Of a stretch of 64,000 bases of DNA, positions 31,801 to 40,864 are shown one piece after another (positions within the stretch are counted from its first letter, which is position 1; each line of letters opens with the position of its first letter). Both the position numbers and the translations under genes were made by a program. The notes under the pieces are model-generated. The model worked only from the letters and a program-made list of their open reading frames with translations. It did not search any database and was not told the origin of the DNA. Location of the stretch: assembly GCF_015352455.1 (NCBI RefSeq), contig NZ_JADKPN010000010.1, positions 142,161 through 206,160 of the forward strand, given 5' to 3'. Source of the DNA: Nocardioides islandensis. GTDB lineage: Bacteria; Actinomycetota; Actinomycetes; Propionibacteriales; Nocardioidaceae.

Positions 31801-33405
31801 GTGAACCACCCTCGTAACTCCAGCCTCGGTCTCTCACGTCGTCAGCTCATCAGGTACTCCGGCCTCGGCGTCGCCGCCGTCGCCGGCAGCAGCTTCCTCG
31901 CCGCCTGTGGTGGCGACGACAGCGGCGGTGGCGGGGGTGGGGGTGGCAACGACGGCGGTGGCGCCCAGGGCTCCGGCGGCATCCTCATCCACGGGGCCAC
32001 CGGCGGCAGCAGCAAGGACTTGCTCGACCCGCACGCCCCGGTGACAGCCGCGGACATCGCGCGCGTCAACAACCTCTACGAGCCGCTGCTCTTCTGGAAC
32101 AACAACTACGAGCTCGAGCCGGCGCTGGCCGAGTCCGTCGAGGGGTCCAAGGACGCCAAGACGTGGATGATCAAGATGCGCCAGGGCGTGACGTTCCACA
32201 ACGGCAAGACCGTCACCGCCGACGACGCCTGGAAGAGCATCCAGCGCGTGGCGAACCCGAAGGCTCCGCTGTCCGCGGGCGGCCAGCTCTCGACGATCCT
32301 CGACTTCGACAAGAGCAAGGTCGTCGACGACACCACGCTCCAGCTGGTGCTGAAGAACCCCTACGCACTCCTCGACTCGCTGCTCGCGGAATACACGCTG
32401 GGCATCATCCCCGGGGGCGAGTTCGACCCGGCCAACCCGGTCGGCACGGGTGCGTTCGCCTACAAGTCGTTCGAGCCGGGCAAGTCGAGCACGTTCACCA
32501 AGTACGCCGACTACTGGGGCGACGCCGCCTTCGTCGACGAGCTCCAGATCCAGGACTTCGCCGACGACAGCGCCCGGGTCAACGCCCTGCAGTCCGGCCA
32601 GATCCACACCGTCGACAACCTGCCGTACAACCTCGTCGACACCCTCAAGGGCGCCGGCGGCGGCACGCTGATCACCGACACGGGTGCGTGGGTGCCCTTC
32701 ACCATGCGCGTCGACCAAGCGCCGTTCAGCGACGTCAAGGTGCGCCAGGCCTTCCGCCTGATCGTCGACCGGCAGCAGATGATCGACCAGGCGCTGAGCG
32801 GCTACGGTGCGCTGGGCAACGACTTGTACGGATTCGTCGACCCGGCGTACGACCACGACCTGCCCCAGCGCGAGCAGGACCTCGACCAGGCCAAGTCGCT
32901 GCTCGCCTCGGCCGGGCAGGACGGCCTCCAGGTCGAGCTGTTCACCGGAGACGACATCGGCTCGGTGGCCACGGCCGCCGCCAACCTGTTCGCGGAGCAG
33001 GCGAAGGGCGCCGGCGTCGACGTGAAGGTCACCAAGAAGTCGCCGTTCTACGACGACCAGTACCTCCAGTACACCTTCGCGCAGGACTTCTGGAACACCC
33101 GTCTCTACATCCCGCAGGCCGTGGTGGGCACCTTCCCGCCCGACCAGGGCGGCACCTACAACGAGACCCACTGGGACAACGAGGAGCACCGCAACCTGGT
33201 CAACCAGGCCGCGCAGACGCTCGACGAAGCCGCACGCACCGACCTGATCCACCAGGCCCAGAAGATCGAGTACGACGAGGGCGGCCTGATCATCTGGGGC
33301 TTCCGGAAGCAGGTCGACGGGTTCGGTCCCAACGTCAAGGGTCTCGAGGGCAGCAAGTACCTGCCACTCGGCTCCTACAAGTTCAACAAGGTCTCGGTCC
33401 AGTAG
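31801..33405 (+). CDS. ABC transporter substrate-binding lipoprotein (family 5, oligopeptide type)
   Basis: The GTG at 31801 follows GAGGAG with 7-bp spacing and gives 534 residues. A twin-arginine motif (SRRQLIRY, residues 12-19) and a lipobox FLAAC with Cys36 show a Tat-exported lipoprotein, followed by a flexible Gly-rich linker. The mature part is an SBP_bac_5 domain: NNLYEPLLFWNNNYELEPALAE, WMIKMRQGVTFHNGKTVTADDAW near residue 122, PVGTGAFAYKSF and VRQAFRLIVDRQQMI. Family 5 receptors bind peptides, nickel, sugars and various small cations or conjugates. Carnitine catabolic genes follow in the same direction, suggesting a carnitine-related ligand. Confidence 0.94.
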   Translation: MNHPRNSSLGLSRRQLIRYSGLGVAAVAGSSFLAACGGDDSGGGGGGGGNDGGGAQGSGGILIHGATGGSSKDLLDPHAPVTAADIARVNNLYEPLLFWNNNYELEPALAESVEGSKDAKTWMIKMRQGVTFHNGKTVTADDAWKSIQRVANPKAPLSAGGQLSTILDFDKSKVVDDTTLQLVLKNPYALLDSLLAEYTLGIIPGGEFDPANPVGTGAFAYKSFEPGKSSTFTKYADYWGDAAFVDELQIQDFADDSARVNALQSGQIHTVDNLPYNLVDTLKGAGGGTLITDTGAWVPFTMRVDQAPFSDVKVRQAFRLIVDRQQMIDQALSGYGALGNDLYGFVDPAYDHDLPQREQDLDQAKSLLASAGQDGLQVELFTGDDIGSVATAAANLFAEQAKGAGVDVKVTKKSPFYDDQYLQYTFAQDFWNTRLYIPQAVVGTFPPDQGGTYNETHWDNEEHRNLVNQAAQTLDEAARTDLIHQAQKIEYDEGGLIIWGFRKQVDGFGPNVKGLEGSKYLPLGSYKFNKVSVQ

Positions 33406-33443
33406 GGCCGGCCGATCATGACAAGCGGGATGACCGAGCTGTT

Positions 33444-34481
33444 ATGACGGATTTGGGCACCCTTGTCGCAAGTCCGCTAGAAGAGGTCGCGCCGCCGCGG
33501 GGCCAGCACGGTGCCGCGGCTTGGGCGCTCTGGATCGCCCGCCGGCTCGGGCTGGCGGTGCTGACCCTGTGGCTCGTCTCGATCCTGGTCTTCCTGGCCA
33601 CGGCGGCCCTGGGTGACCCGATCCGGGCCATCCTCGGCCGCGACTACAACGCCAACCCCGGCCGGGTCGCCGAGCTGGAGAAGCTCATCGGCTCCGACCA
33701 GTCGCTCATCTCGAGGTACTTCGACTGGCTCGGCGGCCTGGTGACCGGGGACCTCGGGACGTCGCTGGCCAGCGGTCGTCCCGTGAGCGAGCTGATCTCC
33801 GGTCCGGTGCAGAACTCCGCGATGCTGGTGTTCCTGGCCGCCATCGTGATGATCCCGCTGTCGTTCATCATCGCGATGATCTCGGCGCACTACCGCCGGC
33901 GTCGTCCGGACACCATCATCCAGACCATCCTGCTGGCCGTCGCGGGCCTGCCGGAGTTCGTCATCGGCGTGCTGCTGATCGCCCTGCTGGCCACCACGGT
34001 CTTCAAGGTGCTCCCGCCGGTGACCTTGGTGACGCTGGGTGGGCACCCGTGGGACAACTGGAAGGTCATGGTCCTGCCGACCCTGACCCTGGTGCTGTGG
34101 GTCTCCCCGTACGTCTCCCGCATCGTCCGAGCCTCGCTGCTCGAGGTGATCGACAGCGAGTACGTCGAGCTGGCCCGCCTCAAGGGCATCCCCGAGAGCG
34201 TGGTCATGCGCAAGCACGCGCTGCTCAACGCGATCGTGCCCGGCATCCAGGTCATCGCCCTCCAGCTGGCCTTCCTGGCCGGTGGTGTCGTGGTGGTCGA
34301 GACGCTGTTCGCCTATCCCGGCATCGGTCTGCAGCTCGTCGACGCCGTGCGCAACCACGACGTCCAGGTCGTGCAGGCGCTCAGCATGATCATCGCCAGC
34401 GTGTACGTCGTGGTGAACCTGATCGCCGACCTGTTGTCCATCCTGCTCACCCCACGCGCAAGGACGGCGATCTCGTCATGA
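33444..34481 (+). CDS. ABC transporter permease (DppB/OppB type)
   Basis: From the ATG at 33444 the protein is 345 residues with about six membrane helices. A first helix (LGLAVLTLWLVSILVFLATAA) is near residues 30-50. The DppB signature GDLGTSLASGRPVSELI follows near 100, and the EAA cytoplasmic loop reads EYVELARLKGIPESVVMRKHALLNAIVP near 235. It forms the membrane pore with the permease encoded downstream. It starts 38 bp after the receptor gene and overlaps the next gene by 4 nt (ATGA at 34478). Confidence 0.94.
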   Translation: MTDLGTLVASPLEEVAPPRGQHGAAAWALWIARRLGLAVLTLWLVSILVFLATAALGDPIRAILGRDYNANPGRVAELEKLIGSDQSLISRYFDWLGGLVTGDLGTSLASGRPVSELISGPVQNSAMLVFLAAIVMIPLSFIIAMISAHYRRRRPDTIIQTILLAVAGLPEFVIGVLLIALLATTVFKVLPPVTLVTLGGHPWDNWKVMVLPTLTLVLWVSPYVSRIVRASLLEVIDSEYVELARLKGIPESVVMRKHALLNAIVPGIQVIALQLAFLAGGVVVVETLFAYPGIGLQLVDAVRNHDVQVVQALSMIIASVYVVVNLIADLLSILLTPRARTAISS

Positions 34482-35386
34482 CTGCTGACCAGTCCCACGA
34501 GCACGAGCACGTCTCAGCGCTGTCCGGCGAGGAGGCCCCGCCGCCTCCGCCCATCGCACCCGCGGAGCCGGGCACCTTCAAGAAGGCGATGCGGCAGAAG
34601 CGGTTCACCGTCGGCCTGGGCATCACCCTGCTGCTGGTGGCCTTCGTGATCTTCGCGCCGTACCTCGCGCCGTACGGTGAGAACGAGGTCGCCGGCCCGC
34701 CCTACAACAAGGCCGCGGGAGTCTTCGGCACCGACTACCTCGGCCAGGACGTGCTCAGCCGGGTCATGCACGGTGGCGGCGAGATCCTGCTCATCGCACT
34801 CCTCGGCACGCTGGTCGGCATGGTGCTCGGCATCGCGATCGGGGTCGTCGCGGCCTACGGCGGCGGCTGGTGGGACGAGGTCCTGATGCGCCTCAACGAC
34901 GTGATCCTCTCCTTCCCGCAGATCCTGCTCGCGCTGGTCGTGCTGACCGCGCTGCAGAAGCCGTCGGCGTGGATCCTGATCGTCCTCGTCGGTGTCTCCC
35001 ACGCTCCCCGCGTGGCCCGCCTGGCCCGTGGCGTCGCGCTCGGCATCGTGTCGCGCGACTTCGTGATCGCGGCCGAGGCACTGGGCGAGAAGCGCAGCCG
35101 GGTGATCCTGGCCGAGGTGCTGCCGAACATGAACGCCCCGCTGCTGGCCGAGGCCGGCCTGCGGCTCACCTACTCCATCGGACTGGTGGGTGCCCTGGGC
35201 TTCCTGGGCTTCTCCGCGGACCCCGGTGCAGCCAACTGGGGCCAGATGATCCAGGAGAACCGACTCGGCCTGGCCACCCAGCCGTGGGCGGTGCTGGCTC
35301 CGGTGATCATCATCGCGATCTTCGCGATCGGCACGAACCTGATGGCCGACGGCATCGCCCAGGTCGCGCAGCGAGGAGACAACTGA
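34478..35386 (+). CDS. ABC transporter permease (DppC/OppC type)
   Basis: This 302-residue permease starts with an acidic/His-rich cytoplasmic tail (HEHEHVSALSGEE) and a Pro-rich stretch. FTVGLGITLLLVAFVIFAPYLAPYG is the first membrane helix. GTDYLGQDVLSRVMHGG near residue 85 is the DppC signature and the EAA loop is DFVIAAEALGEKRSRVILAEVLPN near 195. It ends VRGDN-like at GQNLMADGIAQVAQ. Its stop overlaps the ATPase start (TGATG at 35384). Confidence 0.94.
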   Translation: MTADQSHEHEHVSALSGEEAPPPPPIAPAEPGTFKKAMRQKRFTVGLGITLLLVAFVIFAPYLAPYGENEVAGPPYNKAAGVFGTDYLGQDVLSRVMHGGGEILLIALLGTLVGMVLGIAIGVVAAYGGGWWDEVLMRLNDVILSFPQILLALVVLTALQKPSAWILIVLVGVSHAPRVARLARGVALGIVSRDFVIAAEALGEKRSRVILAEVLPNMNAPLLAEAGLRLTYSIGLVGALGFLGFSADPGAANWGQMIQENRLGLATQPWAVLAPVIIIAIFAIGTNLMADGIAQVAQRGDN

Positions 35387-37194
35387 TGACCGCCACCAGC
35401 GACGCACCCGTCGAGAAGGTCGGCGTGCCCAAGGGTGGGCTGGTCGTCGAGGACCTGAGCGTGATGCTCACCGGCAAGGACATCGACGTCGTCAACGACA
35501 TCGACCTGGTCCTGAAGCCGGGCGAGGTGGTCGGCCTGGTCGGCGAGTCCGGCTCCGGCAAGACCACCGTCGGCACCTCGCTGCTCAACTACTCGCGCGC
35601 CGGTGCCTACATCGGCTCCGGCCGGGTTCTCCTCGAGGGTCGCGACATCCTCAGCATGAAGTGGCAGGAGGTGCGCCAGGTCCGGGGCGAGGAGATCGCC
35701 TACGTCCCGCAGGACCCGGCATCGGCGCTCAACCCCGCCATCCGCATCGGCAAGCAGATCGTCGAGCTCCTGGAGCTGCGCGGGATCGGCACCAAGGAGT
35801 CCCGGCTCCAGGGGGCCCGCGACGGGCTGGCCGAGGTCGGCCTGCCCAACGACGACGAGTTCCTCAGCCGCTACGCCCACCAGCTGTCGGGCGGCCAGGT
35901 TCAGCGCGTAGCGCTGGCCATGGCCTTCCTGCCGAAGCCCAAGGTGCTCGTGCTCGACGAGCCGACCACCGGCCTGGACGTGACCACCCAGGCGATGGTG
36001 CTCGACACCATGGCCCAGCTCTGCCGCACCCACGGCGTCAGCGCGCTGTACGTCACCCACGACCTCGCGGTGGTCGCCAACATCGCGGACCGGGTCGCGG
36101 TGATGTACGCCGGCCAGATCGCGGAGCTCGGTCCCAAGGAGGCCATCTTCCGGGCGCCCTCGCACCCTTACACCCGAGCGCTGCTGGACTCGATCCCGCA
36201 CCTCAGCCAGGCCCGCGCGCTCACCGGCATCCCGGGCCGCACGCCCGCTCCGGGAGCCCGTCCGAGCGGCTGCCGGTTCAACGACCGCTGCGCGTACGCC
36301 ATCGACGCCTGCCGCAAGGACGTGCCGGAGCTGCGCGAGGTCGCCCCGGACCACCAGGTACGGTGCATCCGCGCCGGGGAGATCGGCACCTGGGACATCT
36401 CGCGCGGGGTGGTGCCGGACGCCGACCCCGACCGCAAGCGCGACATCATCCTCTCGATCGAGAACCTCAACATCTTCTACGGCCGCAAGCACGTCGTGCA
36501 CGACGTGTCGTTCGACCTGGCCAAGGCCGAGGTCATCGCGCTGGTCGGCGAGTCGGGCAGTGGCAAGACCACGATCTCCCGCTCCGTCGGGGGCCTGCAC
36601 AAGGACTGGACCGGCACCATCACGTTCGACGGTGACGTGCTGGCCAAGAGCGCCCGTCAGCGCGACGCGACCAACCGCAAGCGGCTCCAGTACATCTTCC
36701 AGAACCCGTACCTCTCCCTGAACCCGCGCCTGACCATCGAGCAGATCGTCAAGCGGCCGATGGAGCTGTTCGGGATCGCCTCGGGCAAGGAGGCCACCGA
36801 CCGCGTGGTCGAGCTGCTCGACCAGGTGGCCCTCGGCCCGCGGATGCTGAAGTACCAGGCGAGCCGGCTCTCCGGCGGCGAGCGTCAGCGCGTGGCGATC
36901 GCCCGTGCGCTGGCCGCCGAGCCGGACGTGCTGATCTGCGACGAGATCACCTCGGCGCTGGACGTCTCGGTGCAGGGCTCGATCGTGGCGCTGCTCGAGG
37001 GGCTCCGGAAGCAGCGCGGCATCAGCATGCTGTTCGTCACCCACAACCTCGCCCTGGTGCGCTCGATCGGCTCCGGCGTCCAGATCCTCAAGGCCGGCCG
37101 CGTGGTCGAGTCCGGCCCGGTCGTCACCGTGATGGAGACGCCGAAGGAGGAGTACACCCGCAACCTGCTGTCCAAGAGCCCGAGGATCGACTGA
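35386..37194 (+). CDS. Fused double ABC ATPase (DppD-DppF type)
   Basis: The 602-residue protein carries both nucleotide-binding domains that are usually separate genes. Domain 1 (residues 15-330) has Walker A GESGSGKTT from residue 53, signature LSGGQVQRVA, Walker B VLVLDEPTTGLD and the oligopeptide-type C-terminal extension with cysteines (GCRFNDRCAYAIDACRKD), the region that often binds an Fe-S cluster in this group. Domain 2 (residues 350-600) has a second Walker A at 388, LSGGERQRVA and VLICDEITSALD. The acidic glutamates are intact in both. It powers import through the two preceding permeases and is the last gene of the coupled unit. Confidence 0.94.
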   Translation: MTATSDAPVEKVGVPKGGLVVEDLSVMLTGKDIDVVNDIDLVLKPGEVVGLVGESGSGKTTVGTSLLNYSRAGAYIGSGRVLLEGRDILSMKWQEVRQVRGEEIAYVPQDPASALNPAIRIGKQIVELLELRGIGTKESRLQGARDGLAEVGLPNDDEFLSRYAHQLSGGQVQRVALAMAFLPKPKVLVLDEPTTGLDVTTQAMVLDTMAQLCRTHGVSALYVTHDLAVVANIADRVAVMYAGQIAELGPKEAIFRAPSHPYTRALLDSIPHLSQARALTGIPGRTPAPGARPSGCRFNDRCAYAIDACRKDVPELREVAPDHQVRCIRAGEIGTWDISRGVVPDADPDRKRDIILSIENLNIFYGRKHVVHDVSFDLAKAEVIALVGESGSGKTTISRSVGGLHKDWTGTITFDGDVLAKSARQRDATNRKRLQYIFQNPYLSLNPRLTIEQIVKRPMELFGIASGKEATDRVVELLDQVALGPRMLKYQASRLSGGERQRVAIARALAAEPDVLICDEITSALDVSVQGSIVALLEGLRKQRGISMLFVTHNLALVRSIGSGVQILKAGRVVESGPVVTVMETPKEEYTRNLLSKSPRID

Positions 37195-37195
37195 C

Positions 37196-37359
37196 AGTGG
37201 TCATCCTCGGAGGCTCGACGAGGGTAGCCGTGGCTCAGGTGCGTGCAGCGCCAGGCGGCGGAGCGAAGCCATACCGGGGTTGTCTCGCGAGCGACGGCAA
37301 CGCAGCGATGTGCGTGCCTGGGCCGCGGGGATCCCGACGAGCCTTCGAGGATGACCACT
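37196..37359. mobile_element. Short inverted-repeat element (MITE-like), 164 bp
   Basis: The left end AGTGGTCATCCTCGGAGGCT and the right end, read in reverse, AGTGGTCATCCTCGAAGGCT match over about 25 bp with two mismatches. The interior has no gene. The element starts two bases after the ATPase stop and ends three bases before the GTG of the next gene. It fills this junction exactly, and its right end supplies the GAGGA ribosome-binding site. No transposase is present, so it would be non-autonomous. No target-site duplication could be confirmed. Confidence 0.55.
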
Positions 37360-37361
37360 AG

Positions 37362-38507
37362 GTGCCTGCGACTACCGCGAGCACCGGTCACCCCTTTGGG
37401 CTCGCAGGCCTGGTGTTCACCAACCCCCACCACGACCCCACGTGGACGCACGCGGTCGTCCCCGCGACGGCCGGCACGGAGCTGCCTGCGTCGCCTCGCG
37501 ACCTCGAGGTGTCGATCGCGGGAGCGGGACGCACCTGGACGCTCGCCGAGTGGCGCGACGAGACCTCGTCGACCTCCCTGCTCGTGCTGGACGCGGCATC
37601 GAGCGGGGGCAAGGTCGTGCACGAGTGGTACGCCGACGGGCTCGGCGCCGGCACGCTGTTCCTCGGCGCCTCGATGACCAAGTCCGTGCTGGCCCACCTG
37701 GTCGGCCGGGCGGTCCGCGACGGCTCACTCCGGCTCACCGATGCCGTCGTCGCGCACGTGCCCGAGCTGGCGGGCTCGGGCTACGACGGCACCACCGTGC
37801 TCGACGTGCTCACGATGACCACCGGCGTCGACTGGGTCGAGGACCACCGCGACCCCGACAGCCTGGCCTCGCGGCTGCTGCGCTGCTTCGGCGACCACCA
37901 GGACTCGCGCGCCCTGCTGAGCGAGGTGCGTCCGGGCGTCCCGCCCGGCACCCGCTTCTCCTACTGCACCGCCGACTCACAGGTGCTCGACTGGGTGCGC
38001 GAACGCGCCACCGGCCTCCCCTACGCCGACGACGCCGCCCGGCTCTGGCGATCGCTGGGCTGCACCCAGGACGCGGTGGTCGCCGTCGACGGCGCCGGAG
38101 TGGCGCTGGCCGGCGGTGGCCTCGCGGCGTCGGCCCGCGACTGGGCCCGGGTCGCCCTGCTGGCCGTGGACGGCACCTTCGGCGGCGAGCGGGTGCTCGA
38201 CCGCGAGTGGACCGGGGACGCCGCGCACGCGACGTACCCCTTCCTGGCCGTCGGCCGGCTGCCCAGCACCATCACCACGCACGCCGGGTTCGGCTACCAC
38301 TGGTGGCCGATGGACGACGCCGGCCGCCGGCTGACCGCCGACGGGAGCCGCGGCCAGTTCGCCTGCGCCGACCGAAGTACCGGCGCCGTGGTGGTGAAGA
38401 CGTCCCAGTGGCCGTACGCCGACTCCTGGGTCGACCGCCAGGCGCGCGACCTCAGCTACCTCGGCCTCCACGCCCTGCTGGACGCCGTACCGACCCTCCA
38501 CCCCTGA
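37362..38507 (+). CDS. Serine hydrolase of the beta-lactamase/transpeptidase-like family
   Basis: From the GTG at 37362 the protein is 381 residues; a start as late as 37413 is possible. The class C beta-lactamase-type nucleophile motif SxxK appears as SMTK near residue 105 (LGASMTKSVLAHLVGRAV). The YxN-equivalent tyrosine lies in FSYCTADSQVLDWV near 205, and VDWVEDHRDP sits between. The closest family by layout is 6-aminohexanoate-dimer-hydrolase/esterase-type. No signal peptide is visible, so it should act in the cytoplasm on an imported substrate. Lying between the transporter and cdhC, it might cleave an acyl or amide conjugate of carnitine, which is inference from position. Confidence 0.85.
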   Translation: MPATTASTGHPFGLAGLVFTNPHHDPTWTHAVVPATAGTELPASPRDLEVSIAGAGRTWTLAEWRDETSSTSLLVLDAASSGGKVVHEWYADGLGAGTLFLGASMTKSVLAHLVGRAVRDGSLRLTDAVVAHVPELAGSGYDGTTVLDVLTMTTGVDWVEDHRDPDSLASRLLRCFGDHQDSRALLSEVRPGVPPGTRFSYCTADSQVLDWVRERATGLPYADDAARLWRSLGCTQDAVVAVDGAGVALAGGGLAASARDWARVALLAVDGTFGGERVLDREWTGDAAHATYPFLAVGRLPSTITTHAGFGYHWWPMDDAGRRLTADGSRGQFACADRSTGAVVVKTSQWPYADSWVDRQARDLSYLGLHALLDAVPTLHP

Positions 38508-38522
38508 CGAAGGAGCCTCGCT

Positions 38523-39407
38523 GTGAACAGAAAGGTCATGATCACCTGCGCGCTGACGGGCGCCGGGGACACCGTCGGCCGCTCCGAGCTGGTGCCGGTG
38601 ACGCCCGAGCAGATCGCCGAGTCCGGCATCGCCGCGGCGCGAGCGGGCGCGACGATCATCCACATCCACGTGCGCGATCCCCAGACGGGCAAGGGATCCC
38701 GCGAGGTGGCGTACTACCGCGAGGTCGTCGAGCGGGTCCGCGCCGCCGACGTCGACGTCATCATCAACACCACCGCCGGCATGGGTGGCGACCTGGTGCT
38801 CGACCCGCACAACCCCACGACGTTCGTCGAGGGCACGGACCTGGTCAGCGGCGTCGACCGGCTCCCCCACGTCGAGGAGCTGCTGCCCGACATCTGCACG
38901 CTGGACTGCGGCAGCCTGAACTTCGGCGAGGGCAGCCTGGTCTACGTCAGCACGCCGGACATGCTGCGCGAGGGCGCGAAGAAGATCCAGGAGCTCGGCG
39001 TCCGCTGCGAGATGGAGATCTTCGACACCGGTCACCTGTGGTTCGCCAAGCAGCTGGTCGAGGAGGGGCTGATCGACGCCCCGGCCATGTACCAGCTGTG
39101 CATGGGCATCCCGTACGGCGCGCCGGCCGACCCGCTGACCCTGGCCGCGATGGTCGCGCAGCTGCCACCGGACGCCGTGTGGGCGTCGTTCGCGCTCGGC
39201 CCGATGCAGATGCCGTGGGTCGCGCAGTCGATCCTGCTGGGCGGCCACGTGCGCGTGGGCCTGGAGGACAACCTGTACCTCAGCAAGGGCGTGAAGGCGA
39301 CCAACGCGCAGCTGGTCGAGCGCGCCCGGACGATCGTGGAGAGCATGGGCGCCTCGGTGGCGACTCCTGACGAAGGGCGCGAGATCCTCGCGCTGAAGCC
39401 CCGATGA
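38523..39407 (+). CDS. cdhC: 3-dehydrocarnitine-cleaving enzyme (BKACE/DUF849 family)
   Basis: The 294-residue TIM-barrel protein begins [17 protein letters not shown] and has the Zn-binding His47-x-His49 in [25 protein letters not shown] near residue 80, [10 protein letters not shown] and [12 protein letters not shown] are further BKACE signatures. In carnitine catabolism this enzyme reacts 3-dehydrocarnitine with acetyl-CoA to give betainyl-CoA and acetoacetate. It is followed without gap by cdhA and cdhB in the same C-A-B order as in Pseudomonas. The ATGA overlap at 39404 couples it to cdhA. General family members cleave other 3-keto acids, so the carnitine role rests on context. Confidence 0.85.
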   Translation: MNRKVMITCALTGAGDTVGRSELVPVTPEQIAESGIAAARAGATIIHIHVRDPQTGKGSREVAYYREVVERVRAADVDVIINTTAGMGGDLVLDPHNPTTFVEGTDLVSGVDRLPHVEELLPDICTLDCGSLNFGEGSLVYVSTPDMLREGAKKIQELGVRCEMEIFDTGHLWFAKQLVEEGLIDAPAMYQLCMGIPYGAPADPLTLAAMVAQLPPDAVWASFALGPMQMPWVAQSILLGGHVRVGLEDNLYLSKGVKATNAQLVERARTIVESMGASVATPDEGREILALKPR

Positions 39408-40369
39408 GCGACCAGCTGAGCAGGGTCCCTCCGCAGGACGTCCGCACCGTCACCTGCGTCGGCGCCGGCGTCATCGGCGGCGGCTGGGTCGCCTACTTCT
39501 TGTCCCGTGGGTACCGGGTGGTCGCATGGGACCCGGCCGAGGACGCCGAAGCACGGCTGCGGCACCTGGTCGGGACCGCCTGGACGGCGCTGACGGACCT
39601 GGGCCTCGCGCCGGGGGCGAGCCCCGACAGTCCGTTCGACAACCTCACCGTCGTGCCGGACCTGACCGACGCCTGCGCGCAGGCGGACTTCGTGCAGGAG
39701 AGCGCACCGGAGGACCTCGAGCTCAAGCGCACGCTGCTGGCCGACATCGACGCGGCGACGCCCGAGCACGTGGTGATCTCGTCGTCGACGTCCGGATACG
39801 GCATGAGCGAGATGCAGGTGCGGTGCGCGCATCCCGAGCGCACCGTGGTCGGCCACCCGTTCAACCCGCCGTACCTCATCCCCCTCGTCGAGGTGGTCGG
39901 CGGCACCGCCACCTCGCCCGAGGTGGTCGCCTGGACCAGCGACTTCTTCCGGCACGCCGGCAAGTCGGTGATCACCATGGACAGCGAGGTGCCGGGGTTC
40001 ATCGCCAACCGGCTGCAGGAGGCCCTGTGGCGCGAGGCGCTGCACATGGTCGCCGAGGGTGAGGCGACGGTCGAGCAGATCGACCTGTCGATCACCGACG
40101 GGCCGGGCCTGCGCTGGGCGATCCAGGGGCCGATGCTCACCTTCCACCTGGCCGGCGGCCAGGGCGGCATGGCGCACATGCTCGACCACTTCGGCCCGTC
40201 GCTGTTGTCGCCCTGGACGCGGCTGACCGCGCCCGAGCTGACGCCCGAGCTGCGCGACGCCGTGGTCGACGGCTGCGAGCGGGAGGCCGGCGGCCGCAGC
40301 GTCGACGACCTCGTCGCGGAGCGGGACCGAGGTGTGATCGCGATCCTGCGTGCCCTCGGCCGGGTCTGA
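39404..40369 (+). CDS. cdhA: L-carnitine 3-dehydrogenase (3-hydroxyacyl-CoA dehydrogenase family)
   Basis: This 321-residue protein has the exact length of known carnitine dehydrogenases. [20 protein letters not shown] near residue 20 is the NAD-binding loop, [13 protein letters not shown] and [13 protein letters not shown] follow, and [18 protein letters not shown] near 145 holds the catalytic histidine-glutamate pair of the family. Unlike fatty-acid enzymes it is not fused to enoyl-CoA hydratase. It oxidises L-carnitine to 3-dehydrocarnitine with NAD+. The placement directly between cdhC and cdhB is diagnostic. Confidence 0.87.
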   Translation: MSDQLSRVPPQDVRTVTCVGAGVIGGGWVAYFLSRGYRVVAWDPAEDAEARLRHLVGTAWTALTDLGLAPGASPDSPFDNLTVVPDLTDACAQADFVQESAPEDLELKRTLLADIDAATPEHVVISSSTSGYGMSEMQVRCAHPERTVVGHPFNPPYLIPLVEVVGGTATSPEVVAWTSDFFRHAGKSVITMDSEVPGFIANRLQEALWREALHMVAEGEATVEQIDLSITDGPGLRWAIQGPMLTFHLAGGQGGMAHMLDHFGPSLLSPWTRLTAPELTPELRDAVVDGCEREAGGRSVDDLVAERDRGVIAILRALGRV

Positions 40370-40379
40370 CGGGCCGCGT

Positions 40380-40823
40380 GTGAGCTCTCCCGTCGTCTGG
40401 CGCGAGCCCGTCCAGGACGCCTGGATCGACTACAACGGCCACCTGTCCGAGCCCTACTACGTGCTGGTGATGGGGCACGCGACCGACGCGGTGATGGCCG
40501 CGGTCGGCCTCGGCCCCGACCACCAGGCCGCCCACGACGCCTCGCTCTACACCGTCGAGGCGCACGTCCGGTACCTCGACGAGATCCGCGGTGGCACCGA
40601 CCTGGAGGTGCGCTCGTCGGTCATCGGCGTGACCGCCAAGCTGCTGTGGATCTGGCACGAGCTGTGGGCCGACGGCCGGCTCCGGGCGACCGAGGAGATC
40701 CTCGGGGTGCACGTCCAGGGCGGCGCGTCGGCGCCGTTCCCCGCCGAGGTGGCCGCCAGGGCGCAGGATCTCCTGGTGGACCCGCCCGCGGAGGCGAGCC
40801 GCTCGATCCGCATCGCCCGCTGA
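40380..40823 (+). CDS. cdhB: Betainyl-CoA thioesterase (hotdog fold)
   Basis: From the GTG at 40380 (10 bp after cdhA) the protein is 147 residues, a single hotdog-fold thioesterase. DAWIDYNGHLSEPYYV at residues 12-27 contains the catalytic aspartate of the 4-hydroxybenzoyl-CoA-thioesterase type, in the usual D-x-x-G/N-H-x-N/S context. VEAHVRYLDEIRGGTDLEV is the central strand-turn. It should release glycine betaine from betainyl-CoA, ending the carnitine-to-betaine route begun by cdhA and cdhC. No betaine demethylase gene is in the window. Confidence 0.85.
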   Translation: MSSPVVWREPVQDAWIDYNGHLSEPYYVLVMGHATDAVMAAVGLGPDHQAAHDASLYTVEAHVRYLDEIRGGTDLEVRSSVIGVTAKLLWIWHELWADGRLRATEEILGVHVQGGASAPFPAEVAARAQDLLVDPPAEASRSIRIAR

Positions 40824-40864
40824 CCGACCCGCTGAACCATCCCGCCCCTCGAAGGAGCCGCTCC

